From Rhodococcoides fascians A25f (lineage in GTDB: Bacteria > Actinomycetota > Actinomycetes > Mycobacteriales > Mycobacteriaceae), in NCBI RefSeq assembly GCF_000760935.2, contig NZ_CP049744.1, forward strand, positions 3,751,501 through 3,815,500: DNA of 64,000 nt, in the 5' to 3' direction. Positions 34,510-44,847 of the stretch are shown here, in pieces. Within the stretch, counting starts at the first letter, position 1, and each line of letters opens with the position of its first letter. Both the position numbers and the translations under genes were made by a program. Under the pieces are notes generated by a model. That model did not search any database. It had not been told where the DNA came from and saw only the letters and a list, made by a program, of their open reading frames with translations.

Positions 34510-34875
34510 TTATTTGAAGGAGGACAGGCCCGAGTTCAGGGACCCGGCCACCTGATTGACGGCCGACACGTTGTCGTCGTCGGCGTCGGAATAGCCGTGG
34601 CCGTTGGTCTTGATGTCCGCGGAGATCTGTTCCAGCGCGCTGCGCATCTTCTGTGCGCTGGTGTCCCACTGCGCCATCACGTCCTGAAAAGACTTGCCTG
34701 CCTTGCCGACCCAGGCCTCGGCGGTCTGTTCGACGATGGAGCGGACTGCTGAATTGGAAGCGTTGATCGAGACGCTCAGCCCCTCGATCGTGGCTCCGGC
34801 AGCGACGAGCTCCTGCGGTGTGACTGTGACGCCGTTCGACGAACCCGTAGATTCCGGTCCCCCTGGATATCCCAC
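34510..34875 (-). CDS. esxU: WXG100 protein of the ESX-4 locus (EsxU-like)
   Basis: A 121-residue WXG100-type protein with the turn AWVGKAGKSFQDVMAQW between helices, and a C-terminal acidic tail (SDADDDNVSAVNQ). It is a little longer than typical; a start at an internal GTG (SSNGVTVTPQEL) would give about 105 residues. Synteny matches Rv3445c (esxU), and it pairs with the EsxT-like protein 66 nt downstream. The 159 nt before it may hold the promoter for the pair. Confidence 0.78.
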   Translation of the reverse strand: MGYPGGPESTGSSNGVTVTPQELVAAGATIEGLSVSINASNSAVRSIVEQTAEAWVGKAGKSFQDVMAQWDTSAQKMRSALEQISADIKTNGHGYSDADDDNVSAVNQVAGSLNSGLSSFK

Positions 34876-35034
34876 TTCGACTCCTAGTACTCGTTACTCG
34901 AATCACGTGCACCCGCGGCACACGTGCTGTTCGACCGAGAGGCCTTGTCCGGCCTGCTCACTCCCCTACATCTCCTTGGACGCAGCAACCCCTCGATTCG
35001 GTTCCGGCTGCACTCGAAAAACTGTGGTCGGCTC

Positions 35035-36492
35035 TCACGCCGTCGGGACGATCTCCAGGCTCTGGGTGGCCAGGTCGCATTCGGCGTCGATCACGGCCGA
35101 GTCGACGCCCTCGAACTGGCAACCGATACTGACCTGCAGATCGGCCTCGACGAACACCCGCCAGAGCACCGTCGAATCGTCGATGGGCGTCTCCGTGTAG
35201 GCGATCCCGACCCGACCACCGAAATCACGGACGGGTTCGAGCGACCCGACTGTGGAGTCCGGGCCACGGGCATCGACGGCCGATCGGAGCTCGGCCGCCA
35301 CCTGTTCCTGCGTCGAACCCGGCGCCAGGTCGGCCACCGTGACGACGATGCGTCGGTCCGGAGGTGTCGGCGGAATCAACACCATGCGGTCCGGGTCGTC
35401 CAGCCTCGTCCAGGTGGCCGGCAGACGCATCGAGGCCCGTCCCGATACGAACGTCACCGTTCGAACCGGCAGAGGTACATCGGTCGACGTGGTCGATGGT
35501 GCCGTATCGACGGTAGACACCGACGTACTGCTGCTCGGTGCCACGATCGGCGAGAACGGCTGTGCTGCTGCGGTTTCGACGCTCCCGGGCGAACTGGAGA
35601 CGAAATACACCGCGGCACATGTCGATACGACGGCAACCGCGACTCCGACCGCGACTGCGATTCGAGAGGACACCGGATTTCGCCGAGGGGACGGCACGGT
35701 GACGTCGTCGAGCCACGCTGCCGACCGAGTCGTCGCCGCACGGACGGACGGTGCCGGTTCGAGATCCGCGCCGGCCCGCCGATACAGCGACCTGGCGATA
35801 TCGAGTCCGGTCAGCCACCTGTTGCTGCGATCGACGACGAGGTCGGCTCCAGCGTTCGCCGATGCCACCACGAATACCTCGTCCGGGCAGTGCGAGAGCG
35901 ACGAACGAACGTAGTCACCGATAGCGCGCCGCCAGGCATCGTCGTCGCCTGCACCGAAGGGGACGACGGCACCGGTGTCACCGCCGTGCGCCCCCGACGG
36001 GTCGATGACGAGCACGGTCGTATCGAGAGCACCCACTTCGACGACGACCGCGGCGGACGGCGCACGTTCACCCGACGACTCGATCGCGGCCGCGGCCGTC
36101 TCCGCGAGCACCACCTCGTTCGCCGACGCCGCGAACGTGGCGCGAAGGAAACCCGTGCGCTCGTCGCCCCAGATCGACGGATACGCGATCTCGAGTACAT
36201 CGAGTCGGTCGCGCACCCCGGCGTTCTGCAGCGCCGACCACACGATCCCGAGCAGAACTTCGCCTCGGTTCCACACCGAGGTTCCCACCGCGATGTACGG
36301 GTCGTCGATACACAGCAGGGGCGGTATCTCCCCTGCCGCGTCGGCACGACCGAACACGAGGCGGCCACCTTCGACCGTGGCGAATGCCGAGCCGACGCTC
36401 TCTCGCGGTCCCTCGAGCGGGCCGCTCGTCGCGACGACCGAGACCTCGGCATACCCCAGATGCACTGCCGCATAGCGCCACGAGTCGGTCAA
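35035..36492 (-). CDS. Type VII secretion-associated protein, Rv3446c family
   Basis: A 485-residue protein starting at TTG 36492, whose codon overlaps the eccC stop (TTGA). Longer in-frame versions are antisense-like Arg-rich translations over eccC. Residues 1-200 have actin/Hsp70-like flavour (SVWNRGEVLLGIVW, then VVVEVGALDTTVLVIDPSG). A transmembrane helix at about 285-308 (IAVAVGVAVAVVSTCAAVYFV) leads to an extracytoplasmic domain of about 175 residues ending in QSLEIVPTA. The family (TIGR03931) accompanies ESX-4. Role in the machine is not established. Confidence 0.8.
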   Translation of the reverse strand: MTDSWRYAAVHLGYAEVSVVATSGPLEGPRESVGSAFATVEGGRLVFGRADAAGEIPPLLCIDDPYIAVGTSVWNRGEVLLGIVWSALQNAGVRDRLDVLEIAYPSIWGDERTGFLRATFAASANEVVLAETAAAAIESSGERAPSAAVVVEVGALDTTVLVIDPSGAHGGDTGAVVPFGAGDDDAWRRAIGDYVRSSLSHCPDEVFVVASANAGADLVVDRSNRWLTGLDIARSLYRRAGADLEPAPSVRAATTRSAAWLDDVTVPSPRRNPVSSRIAVAVGVAVAVVSTCAAVYFVSSSPGSVETAAAQPFSPIVAPSSSTSVSTVDTAPSTTSTDVPLPVRTVTFVSGRASMRLPATWTRLDDPDRMVLIPPTPPDRRIVVTVADLAPGSTQEQVAAELRSAVDARGPDSTVGSLEPVRDFGGRVGIAYTETPIDDSTVLWRVFVEADLQVSIGCQFEGVDSAVIDAECDLATQSLEIVPTA

Positions 36493-39400
36493 CTGGAATG
36501 CCCGAGCTGGACGAGAGCCTGACCGGAGCGATCGACGAAGACGCCGCGTCCGGGCGGCATGGCACTGGGCCGTACCGTCCCGAGCAGGTTCCCCTCGTCG
36601 CGGCTTCCGCTCATGACCACACCAGGTGTCACCAGATCGCGTAGCCGTCCGATGACCGGGTCGAACAGTGCCCGGCCTGCGCCGCCCGAGCGGCGCGCCA
36701 CGATGACGTGAAGCCCGATGTCTCGTGCGTGCGGAAGGTGTTCCACCAACGGCACCAGGGGGTTTCCCGACGATGTGGCCACCAGGTCGTAGTCGTCGAC
36801 GACGACGAACACCTCGGGACCATCCCACCAGGAGCGGTCGCGAAGCTGTTGTTGGGTCACATCGGAACCCGGCATGCGGTCGCTCATACGACCGGCGAGG
36901 TCGACGATCATGCTCGTCAGAGTCGCCTGCGAGGCCGCGTAGCCCGCCAGATGATCGGAATCGACTGTGCCGAGAAGAGTTCGGCGGTAGTCCGCGACGA
37001 TGATCTTGACCCGATCGGATGAATTGGCCAGGGTGAGCGATCGACAGATCCCGCGCAGCAGAGACGTCTTGCCGCACTCGCTGTCGCCGAACACCACGAA
37101 GTGCGGATTCTCCGCGAAATCGAGTACCACCGGCGCCAACTCGGCCTCGTCGATGCCGATGGGAACTCCGAGTTCGGGAGTGCCGCCTCGTGTTCGGGGC
37201 CACGCATCGCCGAGCTGAGCAAGGATCGCGGACCGTTCGAGCAACTCCGGCAGCATCCGAACCTGCGGCGCAGGGGTTCCCGTGGATGCCGCGGAGATCG
37301 CTGCGACCGATTCACCGACTGCGCGAGACAGATCGTCGACGGAACTCCGCTGGTCCACTCGAGGAAGCGCAATCGACATGTGCAGTCCTTCCCTGGTCAT
37401 ACCCCGTCCGGGCCGGCCTTCCGGAACACTCGCTGCCTTCGCACGGCCCATGTCCGAATCCGACGGATCGCCGAGGCGCAATTCCAATCGGGTACCGATC
37501 AGATCTTTTGTCGCAGGACGAACTTCGGCCCACCGCGACGCCGTGAGGATCAGATGCAGACCGAAAGCAAGGCCCTGGGTTGCCAAGGTGGCGATCGACT
37601 GTTCGAGGCTCTCGAAGTCGGATCTGATGGACGGCCACCCGTCGATGACGAGAAAGACGTCCCCGAACCGATCGTCGGGATCGACGGGCTGCGTCGCACG
37701 TCGACGCCGGAACTCCGCCATCGAGTCGATTCCGCGATCACGGAAGGTCTTTTCCCGCTGCCGCACGACACCCGCAACCTCGGCCACGGTCCGCCGAACC
37801 CGATCGACGTCGAGCCTGTTGGCAACCGATCCCACGTGCGGAAGATCGGCCAGACCGGCCAACGTTCCGCCGCCGAAATCCAAGCAGTAGAACTGGATCT
37901 GCGCGGGTGAATGCGTCATGGCCAGCGCCAGAATCAGCGACCGAAGAGCCGTCGACTTCCCCGATTGCGGGGCCCCGACGATAGCGACGTGACCTGCTGC
38001 ACCGGAGAGATCGACGGTCAGCAGATCGCGGCGCTGATCGAACGGTCGATCGATGATGCCGATCGGAGCACGTAGACCCGAACGTGGATCGATGCGCTCG
38101 GTCAGGACCGACTCGGGCAGCAGCTGTATCAACGTGGGTGCGGTATCCAGCGGTGGCAACCACACTTCGTGAGCCGGCATCCCACGCCCGCGAATTCGTC
38201 CGACGACCACATCGAGCACCGTTGCACCGGTGGTCTCGGACTCGGCCGGCTCCGGTTCGTCCACGGGAGCCTGCGCGGCCTCGATACGGCCGACATCGAT
38301 GGAATCGAGTGGCACCGCATAGGCAGTGAAGGGCCTCGGCCTGACGTCGGCTCCCAGCACAGCTCGCGCACCGATACTCGACCGTGGCGGCTCGTAGGGG
38401 CCGGAGACGTACGCTGCAGCAAACCTGACGATTTCGGCAGAATCGCACTTGAGGTAGCCCGCACCGGGTTGCGCGGGAAGGTGGTAAGCGTCGGGAACGC
38501 CGAGCACCGAGCGAGACTCGTTCGCGGAGAACGTCTTCAAGCCGATTCGGTACGAAAGATGACTGTCCAACCCGCGCAGTTTTCCCTCTTCGAGGCGCTG
38601 ACTGGCCAGGAGCAAATGCATATGCAGTGAACGCCCGAGCCTGCCGATCGCCACGAACAACTCGGCGAATTCCGGCTGCTGACTGAGCAGCTCCGAGAAT
38701 TCGTCGACCACCACGAACAGAGCGGGCATCGGTGCCAGATTCGCCCCCGCGGCGCGCGCCTTCTCGTAGTCCGAGACGTTTGCGAAGTTTCCGGCCGAGC
38801 GCAACAACTCTTGGCGACGGTTCATCTCGCCGGCCAACGCGTCGCGCATTCGATCTACCAACGCCAGATCCTCCGAGAGGTTGGTGATCACCGCGGCGAC
38901 GTGCGGTGCGGACTCGAGGCCTGCGAACGTCGCGCCGCCCTTGAAGTCGACGAGCACCAAGTTCAGTTGTTCGGGCGAGTGCGTCGCCACCAATCCGAGC
39001 ACCAGCGTGCGGAGGAACTCCGATTTCCCGGAACCCGTTGCACCGATGCACAATCCGTGCGGCCCCATCCCGTTCTCGGCCGACTCCTTCAGATCGATCT
39101 CCACCGGACTACCGTCGGGTGCCACACCTATCGGCACCCGCAGTCTGTCGCGGCCGCGACGCATCGTCCAGGCCCGGTCGGTATCGAGGGCACCGACATC
39201 GGCGATCCCGACCAGACTGTTCCATCCCGAGACTCGCACTCCGTCGTCGCCGGTGGCATCGACCACCGACGACGCGGATGGAGCGCGAAACGGCGACAGG
39301 CGTCGGGCAACGGCGTGCGCCTGGGTGGTACTCATCGAGTCCGCGACGGCGAAAACCTCGACCGCGGTCCCGCTCACGGCACCGATCGATCCGTTCTCGG

Positions 39401-40487
39401 CGAACAACTGGAGACCGCGCGATGCAGCGAGTCTGGGACAGAGACCGGACAAGTCGATGATCGTGACGGAATCGAGGCCCGTGTCGGTGAGGTCGGTCGA
39501 CCTGTTGTCGAGAAGTCCGCCGTCCACCACGATCACCAGCTGAACTACTCCGGCGACCGGAACTGCCCCGCGTGCGAACCGATTTCGTGAGGCGAGCACA
39601 TCGCCCAGTGCGCTTTCGAGTTCGAGAAAGCTCCCGAAGATCATCCGAGCCGACCCTGCGACGTCACGCACAGCGTCGTGCTGCGTGTGCGGAAGCCACT
39701 TGGTCCACTCCCATTGCTCCACGGTGTCCGGACCGCAGACGATCGCGACTGCAACGTGGTCGGGGCCGTGAAAGCTGCACAGCGAGGCCAACATCGAGCG
39801 CACCATCGCTCGCGCACAGTCGCGATCGCCCGCTATCGACAGCGCAGCGAACCCCCTCAGCGACACCGCCGTCGGCAGCGCGGACACCACCGAATGCGCC
39901 CGCACGAAACGGCGCAGCGACACCGCAGACACTGGCTCGAGCTCCTCCACCGGCCCTGTCTCGGGTGGTACCAAGCGGGTGGCCAGCCTTTGATCACCGA
40001 GACCGACCCGCACATGAGCGAAATCGGGGTCCGACTGTCGTCGCTCCCACATTCGTTCCGTTCCGGCGACCGACCACAGGGTCTCGGGTGACGGGTGGCT
40101 CCATTCGAGGGCCCTGCGCTGTGCACGCTCGGTCTCGGCGACGTCGCGGCGCAGCTGATCGAGGTAGCGCAGGTAGTCCTTTCGGTCCTCGTTCGCCTCG
40201 GCCGTACGTGCTCCACCGGACTTGCCGCCGCCCGCGAGCATTCCCACCATGGACATCAACATCATGGCCGGGAACATCAACATCATCGGGTTGGCCGCCG
40301 CACCGGAGGTGAACATCAGCGCGACCATCCCGACCATGGCCGCGACCATCACCAACGGCATCAATTTCATCAGCAGATTGCCGGGAACTGCGCGCGGAAT
40401 CTCGGGTGGTGGCTGCAGATCGACCTCACCGCCCGGCGACCGGGGCACTGCCCTGCGCGCGCCGCGAACGAAGCGCACGGTACTCAT
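36489..40487 (-). CDS. eccC4: ESX-4 secretion ATPase EccC
   Basis: A 1332-residue FtsK/SpoIIIE-type motor of the type VII machine. ATG 40487 is preceded by a G-rich ribosome binding site; the longer open frame is not needed. Two transmembrane helices (about 40-60 and 65-88) anchor it. Three ATPase domains are visible, with P-loops [12 protein letters not shown] (about 480), [13 protein letters not shown] (about 840) and [13 protein letters not shown] (about 1140). Walker B-like [11 protein letters not shown] and [11 protein letters not shown] support domain 1. It recognises WXG100-type substrates at its last domain. It is a single-chain EccC, as in ESX-4. Confidence 0.95.
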   Translation of the reverse strand: MSTVRFVRGARRAVPRSPGGEVDLQPPPEIPRAVPGNLLMKLMPLVMVAAMVGMVALMFTSGAAANPMMLMFPAMMLMSMVGMLAGGGKSGGARTAEANEDRKDYLRYLDQLRRDVAETERAQRRALEWSHPSPETLWSVAGTERMWERRQSDPDFAHVRVGLGDQRLATRLVPPETGPVEELEPVSAVSLRRFVRAHSVVSALPTAVSLRGFAALSIAGDRDCARAMVRSMLASLCSFHGPDHVAVAIVCGPDTVEQWEWTKWLPHTQHDAVRDVAGSARMIFGSFLELESALGDVLASRNRFARGAVPVAGVVQLVIVVDGGLLDNRSTDLTDTGLDSVTIIDLSGLCPRLAASRGLQLFAENGSIGAVSGTAVEVFAVADSMSTTQAHAVARRLSPFRAPSASSVVDATGDDGVRVSGWNSLVGIADVGALDTDRAWTMRRGRDRLRVPIGVAPDGSPVEIDLKESAENGMGPHGLCIGATGSGKSEFLRTLVLGLVATHSPEQLNLVLVDFKGGATFAGLESAPHVAAVITNLSEDLALVDRMRDALAGEMNRRQELLRSAGNFANVSDYEKARAAGANLAPMPALFVVVDEFSELLSQQPEFAELFVAIGRLGRSLHMHLLLASQRLEEGKLRGLDSHLSYRIGLKTFSANESRSVLGVPDAYHLPAQPGAGYLKCDSAEIVRFAAAYVSGPYEPPRSSIGARAVLGADVRPRPFTAYAVPLDSIDVGRIEAAQAPVDEPEPAESETTGATVLDVVVGRIRGRGMPAHEVWLPPLDTAPTLIQLLPESVLTERIDPRSGLRAPIGIIDRPFDQRRDLLTVDLSGAAGHVAIVGAPQSGKSTALRSLILALAMTHSPAQIQFYCLDFGGGTLAGLADLPHVGSVANRLDVDRVRRTVAEVAGVVRQREKTFRDRGIDSMAEFRRRRATQPVDPDDRFGDVFLVIDGWPSIRSDFESLEQSIATLATQGLAFGLHLILTASRWAEVRPATKDLIGTRLELRLGDPSDSDMGRAKAASVPEGRPGRGMTREGLHMSIALPRVDQRSSVDDLSRAVGESVAAISAASTGTPAPQVRMLPELLERSAILAQLGDAWPRTRGGTPELGVPIGIDEAELAPVVLDFAENPHFVVFGDSECGKTSLLRGICRSLTLANSSDRVKIIVADYRRTLLGTVDSDHLAGYAASQATLTSMIVDLAGRMSDRMPGSDVTQQQLRDRSWWDGPEVFVVVDDYDLVATSSGNPLVPLVEHLPHARDIGLHVIVARRSGGAGRALFDPVIGRLRDLVTPGVVMSGSRDEGNLLGTVRPSAMPPGRGVFVDRSGQALVQLGHSS

Positions 40488-40734
40488 CGATCCGCCCCCA
40501 CGGCTGCGCCCCCACAACTGCCTCGCTGCGACCTCCCCCCGAGGCCACGTGGACGACAGGCTAACGCATCGCAGACCGGGCGGTCCACGCACACATCGAG
40601 CGCCTGCCCGACTCGGTGCCGCCGCCGGGGTCGTACTGCGCGGGGATGCGAGAAATAGAACACCGCCCGACGCCGTTACACATGAATACGGCTCCCTTGC
40701 CGTGCGCTCGACGAACGAAAGGCTGGCTCCCACC

Positions 40735-41724
40735 GTGTCCGTACCCCTGTCAATCCTCGATCTCGCACATGTGGGCGAGGGCGAATCAGTCCGCGACAGC
40801 TTCGACGCCAGCGTCACGCTCGCTCAGCACGCCGAGAACTGGGGATATCGACGCATCTGGTACGCCGAGCACCACAATATGAAGTCGATCGCGTCGTCCG
40901 CAACGTCGGTGCTCATCGGGCACGTCGCTGCCCATACCGAGCGGATCCGGCTCGGGTCCGGCGGAATCATGCTCCCCAATCACGCGCCGCTGACCATCGC
41001 CGAGCAGTTCGGCACGTTGGCGACCCTGCATCCGGGCCGGATAGACCTCGGCCTGGGTCGCGCCCCTGGGAGTGACCAGGTGACGATGCGCGCGATGCGC
41101 CGCGATCCCGAGTCCGCAGATCGATTTCCCCAGGACGTCCAGGAATTGCAGGGGTACCTGTCGACGGAGTCGTTGATCCCCGGGGTGAACGCGACGCCGG
41201 GTGCCGGTACCGAAGTGCCGCTCTACATTCTGGGGTCGTCGCTCTTCGGCGCTCAGCTCGCTGCTGCACTTGGACTGCCCTTTGCCTTCGCCTCGCACTT
41301 CGCACCCGATGCGCTCGAACAGGCCGTCGCGATCTATCGCCGTGACTTCCGGCCGTCGGCGCAACTGGCCGAGCCGCATCTGATCGTGGGTGTCAACGTG
41401 ATCGCGGCGGATTCACTCGCCGACGCGCAGGCTCAGTTCCTCCGCACCAAGCGCAGCCGCGTCAGCCTGCTGCTGGGCCGAGGCCGGACCTTCACCGACG
41501 AAGAAGCCGACATGGTTCTCGAAGCGCCGGCAGGACAACAGATCGCGAAGATGACCAAGTATTCGGCCGTCGGTACGCCGGACATGGTCAAGGATTACCT
41601 CGATCGATTCGCCGAGCGGACGGGCGCCGACGAGCTGATCGTCGCCTCCGGGGTGTCCGATCGAGCATCGTGGCTTCGCTCCTTCGAGTTGCTCGCACAG
41701 GTGAGCGACCTCGTCGCAGCCTGA
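40735..41724 (+). CDS. LLM class flavin-dependent oxidoreductase (MsnO8-type)
   Basis: A 329-residue luciferase-like monooxygenase with start GTG 40735 (AAAGG upstream). Motifs: [50 protein letters not shown] and [11 protein letters not shown], typical of the FMN-linked MsnO8 subgroup. It is divergent from eccC and upstream of eccD but shows no link to secretion, so it is probably an unrelated passenger within the ESX-4 region. Substrate unknown. Confidence 0.85.
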   Translation: MSVPLSILDLAHVGEGESVRDSFDASVTLAQHAENWGYRRIWYAEHHNMKSIASSATSVLIGHVAAHTERIRLGSGGIMLPNHAPLTIAEQFGTLATLHPGRIDLGLGRAPGSDQVTMRAMRRDPESADRFPQDVQELQGYLSTESLIPGVNATPGAGTEVPLYILGSSLFGAQLAAALGLPFAFASHFAPDALEQAVAIYRRDFRPSAQLAEPHLIVGVNVIAADSLADAQAQFLRTKRSRVSLLLGRGRTFTDEEADMVLEAPAGQQIAKMTKYSAVGTPDMVKDYLDRFAERTGADELIVASGVSDRASWLRSFELLAQVSDLVAA

Positions 41725-41848
41725 GCGCGAGTGTCTGCGCGCAGTGTGAAGGACGATTGCGAGTCGTCGTGATGTCGTAAGGTGTGCACGCAGATGCCCA
41801 GTGGGGCGGGCATCTGCACGCGAACAGTACGCATCCGGGGGGATCTTC

Positions 41849-43462
41849 ATGACACGCGCCGACAGCCGTCCATCGGTCGGCCAAGTGCCGTCGACCACCG
41901 CACCAGAAGCAGACCGTCGGCCATCGGGAACGCATTCCGTATTCGCGCAGGACGTCTGCCGGGTGACGGTGTTGGCCAGGTCCACCCAGGTGGATATGGC
42001 GCTGCCGGTGGACGTTCCGGTCTCGCTTCTCGTTCCGGGGATCGTCGACATGATCGCAGGCTTGATCGCAGGAGTGCAGCCTGCGGAACGACCCGGGGTG
42101 GCAGGAGTGCAGCCTGCGGAACGACCCGGGATTGCGGGAGTGCAGCCCGCGGAACGACTCGGCGTGGCCGGGTACGACCTCGATCCTGAGTCCGAGGGCG
42201 TGCCCGTGGCGTGGACGCTCGCTCGAATCGGGTTGCCTCCGCTGTCGCCGACGGCGACCTTCGCCGAACTGTCGGTTCGCGACGGCGAGTTGCTCGTGTT
42301 GGGCGTCGCCGAGCGGCCTGCACCGGTTCCGCTCTTCGACGACCTCATGTATTCCGTTGCGAGAGCGGGTAGCGACGACGTCCCACACTGGACGGCACGC
42401 ACTGCGCGAACCGTCGGCTCGGTCGTCACCGCATCCTCGGTGTTGTTGGCGTGCGCGACGGTGTTGCGTGGGCCGATTCGCGCCGGAGCCGAGAATGTGG
42501 GCGATATCGTGGGGGGAGTCGCTGCGGTGACTGCCTCGATCCTCTTCGCGATCGCGGGGGTGATTCTGGGGCGGCTGTATCGGCAGGACGCGGTCGCGGT
42601 GATGTTCGGCGGGTGTGCCGTCACGCTGATGTTCACCGGCGGAACTCTGCTGGTGCCAGGACAATTCGGTGCGGCGCAGCTGATGTTGGGCTCGGCCATG
42701 GCCGGCGCGACGGCCCTGTTGTCCCTGCGGATCGGTGGAACCGGCTTCGCGTTGTTCACCGCCGCGATCGTGCTGGCGTTGCTCACGTTCCTCGCGGCTG
42801 TGTGCACGCTGTTCACCACGATGTCGCAACCGGCGATCGGCACCGCTGCGGCTCTGGCGGGTCTCACGGGAATTGCTCTCTCCGCGCGCGTGTCGATGAT
42901 GCAGGCCAAGTTGCCGCTTCCGCCGGTTCCCACAGCAGGCGCACCGCTGGACACGGTCGAGGAAGCCGAACTCGACGCGATGTCGTTCGAGGATCTGCAG
43001 GGAGCCGCAGCACGAGCGCGGAGTTACCTGACCGGTCTGCTGCTGGCGTTCACGGTCGCCGTGGTGACAGGCGTTCTCGCTGCGGCGGCCGACGATGCCG
43101 GGGGCGGCGTCGAGTGGCCCGCGGTAGCGCTCGCGGCGCTGTGCGCTCTCGTTCTCCTACTGCGAGGTCGTACCTATGCCGTTGTGGTACATGCTGTTCC
43201 GCTTGTCGCAGGCGGGACGACGATTGTGTTGTCTCTCCTCGTCGGTGCCGTGATCGCGTTGCCCGAATACTCCCTCGCTTTGTTCGGCGTGGCAGTGGCC
43301 GGAGCCGTGACTGCATCGATCTTCGGCGCATTCGTGCCGACACGCACGTACTCGCCGGTGATGCGACGATCGGCCGAGCTCCTCGAGTATGCCGTCATTG
43401 CCCTGGTCATCCCGGTAGCCGTGTGGGTGTGCGGGTTGTACAGCGTCGTCCGCGGGCTGTGA
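41849..43462 (+). CDS. eccD4: ESX-4 membrane channel protein EccD
   Basis: A 537-residue integral membrane protein with ATG after GGGGGGAT. The N-terminal ubiquitin-like cytosolic domain (about 25-175) begins CRVTVLARSTQVDMALPVDV, and about 11 hydrophobic helices follow (for example VVTASSVLLACATVLRG). EccD dimers line the type VII complex. Oddity: the ubiquitin-like domain carries three tandem copies of an 11-residue unit, GVQPAERPGVA, at about residues 74-106. Its stop overlaps the mycP start region. Confidence 0.92.
   Translation: MTRADSRPSVGQVPSTTAPEADRRPSGTHSVFAQDVCRVTVLARSTQVDMALPVDVPVSLLVPGIVDMIAGLIAGVQPAERPGVAGVQPAERPGIAGVQPAERLGVAGYDLDPESEGVPVAWTLARIGLPPLSPTATFAELSVRDGELLVLGVAERPAPVPLFDDLMYSVARAGSDDVPHWTARTARTVGSVVTASSVLLACATVLRGPIRAGAENVGDIVGGVAAVTASILFAIAGVILGRLYRQDAVAVMFGGCAVTLMFTGGTLLVPGQFGAAQLMLGSAMAGATALLSLRIGGTGFALFTAAIVLALLTFLAAVCTLFTTMSQPAIGTAAALAGLTGIALSARVSMMQAKLPLPPVPTAGAPLDTVEEAELDAMSFEDLQGAAARARSYLTGLLLAFTVAVVTGVLAAAADDAGGGVEWPAVALAALCALVLLLRGRTYAVVVHAVPLVAGGTTIVLSLLVGAVIALPEYSLALFGVAVAGAVTASIFGAFVPTRTYSPVMRRSAELLEYAVIALVIPVAVWVCGLYSVVRGL
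42068..42166 (+). repeat. 33-nt tandem repeat (3 copies) within eccD
   Basis: Units at 42068-42100, 42101-42133 and 42134-42166 each encode AGVQPAERPGV or a near variant. Copies 1 and 2 are nearly identical and copy 3 differs at several bases. The array is in frame. Confidence 0.9.
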
Positions 43463-44847
43463 TGCCGCGCAGGCGGCACACAATCGTCGTTGCGGTGCTC
43501 ACTGCTCTCGCCGTGTTGTCGAATGCCGTTCTCGGGGTCTCTCCCGCTCGTGCCGAACGCCCCCTGATCGATCCCGCCCAGTTACCCGCACCGAGTCCCC
43601 CGGCTCCTCTCGAGCCCACGGAACAGAAGAATGCGTGCGCTCTTCCGTCCGAGACACCCGACCCGCAGGAGGTTCCGACCGCGCTGAAAGCGCTGGACTT
43701 CGCGTCGGTCTGGCCCATCACTCGCGGAGCCGGTCAGGTGGTCGCTGTCATCGATACCGGTGTCACCGCTCATCCGCGTTTGTCGGGTCTGAGCCCGGGC
43801 GGCGATTACGTCAGTGCAGGTGACGGATTGTTCGATTGCGATGCGCACGGCACCATGGTGGCCGGTTTGATCGCCGCGAACACCGCGCCGGGCAGTGGAT
43901 TCGCCGGCGGCGCGCCGGATGTACGCATACTCTCGATTCGCCAGTCCAGCAATGTTTTTCAGATTGTCGACAACCGACCCGAGGAGGACAAGGCCGCCGA
44001 GCCGGAGAACGCCGCGGGGTACGGGAACGTGCGCACGATGGCCATGGCCATCAGGACCGCGGTCGACTCCGGGGCGTCGGTCATCAACATCTCGGAGGTG
44101 GCCTGCGTACCCGCGGGAGGCGGTGTGCCGGACGGCCCCCTCGGTGCCGCGGTGCACTACGCCGTCCGTGAGCGAAATGTCGTCGTCGTTGCCGCAGCGG
44201 GAAATCTGGGCAGCACGGCCTGCCAGACGCAGAACCCGCATGCTGACCCGCTTCGGCCCGATGCAGATCCGTGGGACGGCTTCGCGACCATCGCAACCCC
44301 GGCCTGGTTCGAAGACGTGTTGACCGTCGGTTCGGTCGAGTCGGATGGCACGCCGTCCTCGTTCAGTCTTGCGGGTCCGTGGGTCGACGTCGCCGCGCCG
44401 GGCTCGAACATGACCTCGCTGTCGCCTTCGGGCAGCGGACTGGCGAACGGCACTCGGGGCAACGACGGTGTGAACCCCATGACGGGAACCAGTTTCGCGG
44501 CACCGCTGGTGGCTGCTGTCGCAGCACTGGTGCGCGCCCACCGGCCCGAGCTGACGGCGCTGGAAGTGGTGGACCGAATCGAGAGAACGGCGCACGCACC
44601 GGCCGAGGGATGGAACCCGTTCGTCGGTCACGGCGTCGTCGATCCACTCGCCGCGGTGACCGATCTCCTGGTGCCTGCACCTCGTGCCGCGCTTGCGGAC
44701 AGCGTCGCGATGCGCGCTCCGCTTCCACCGCCTGCACCGGATCATCGTCCGCGAAATGCAGCGGTCACAGGTTCGGTACTGGTCGCGGTGATTCTGGCGC
44801 TCGGTCTTGCGCTGTCGATACCTTTGCGTCGGCGGGGCCGGCCGTAA
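43462..44847 (+). CDS. mycP4: ESX-4 mycosin serine protease MycP
   Basis: A 461-residue subtilisin-type protease anchored outside the membrane. The signal peptide (VVAVLTALAVLSNAVLGVSPARA) is followed by a Pro-rich pro-like segment. The triad is Asp in VVAVIDTGV, His in CDAHGTMVAG and Ser in MTGTSFAAPLVAAV. A C-terminal transmembrane helix (SVLVAVILALGLALSIPL) precedes an Arg-rich end. ATG overlaps the eccD stop by 1 nt; GTG 43459 is an alternative. It stabilises or processes the ESX machine. The antisense eccB frame overlaps its 3' end. Confidence 0.93.
   Translation: MPRRRHTIVVAVLTALAVLSNAVLGVSPARAERPLIDPAQLPAPSPPAPLEPTEQKNACALPSETPDPQEVPTALKALDFASVWPITRGAGQVVAVIDTGVTAHPRLSGLSPGGDYVSAGDGLFDCDAHGTMVAGLIAANTAPGSGFAGGAPDVRILSIRQSSNVFQIVDNRPEEDKAAEPENAAGYGNVRTMAMAIRTAVDSGASVINISEVACVPAGGGVPDGPLGAAVHYAVRERNVVVVAAAGNLGSTACQTQNPHADPLRPDADPWDGFATIATPAWFEDVLTVGSVESDGTPSSFSLAGPWVDVAAPGSNMTSLSPSGSGLANGTRGNDGVNPMTGTSFAAPLVAAVAALVRAHRPELTALEVVDRIERTAHAPAEGWNPFVGHGVVDPLAAVTDLLVPAPRAALADSVAMRAPLPPPAPDHRPRNAAVTGSVLVAVILALGLALSIPLRRRGRP

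Noticed and set aside
35035..37203. 722-codon version of the Rv3446c-family gene
   Set aside because: The first 237 codons are an Arg-rich shadow of eccC; the TTG overlapping the eccC stop is the natural start.
40222..41724. 500-codon version of the LLM oxidoreductase
   Set aside because: Its first 170 codons are antisense to the eccC 5' end and read through the intergenic; the LLM fold begins at GTG 40735.
42451..44847. 798-codon version of mycP
   Set aside because: The N-terminal part overlaps eccD in another frame and is Arg/Gly-rich; the signal peptide starts at ATG 43462.
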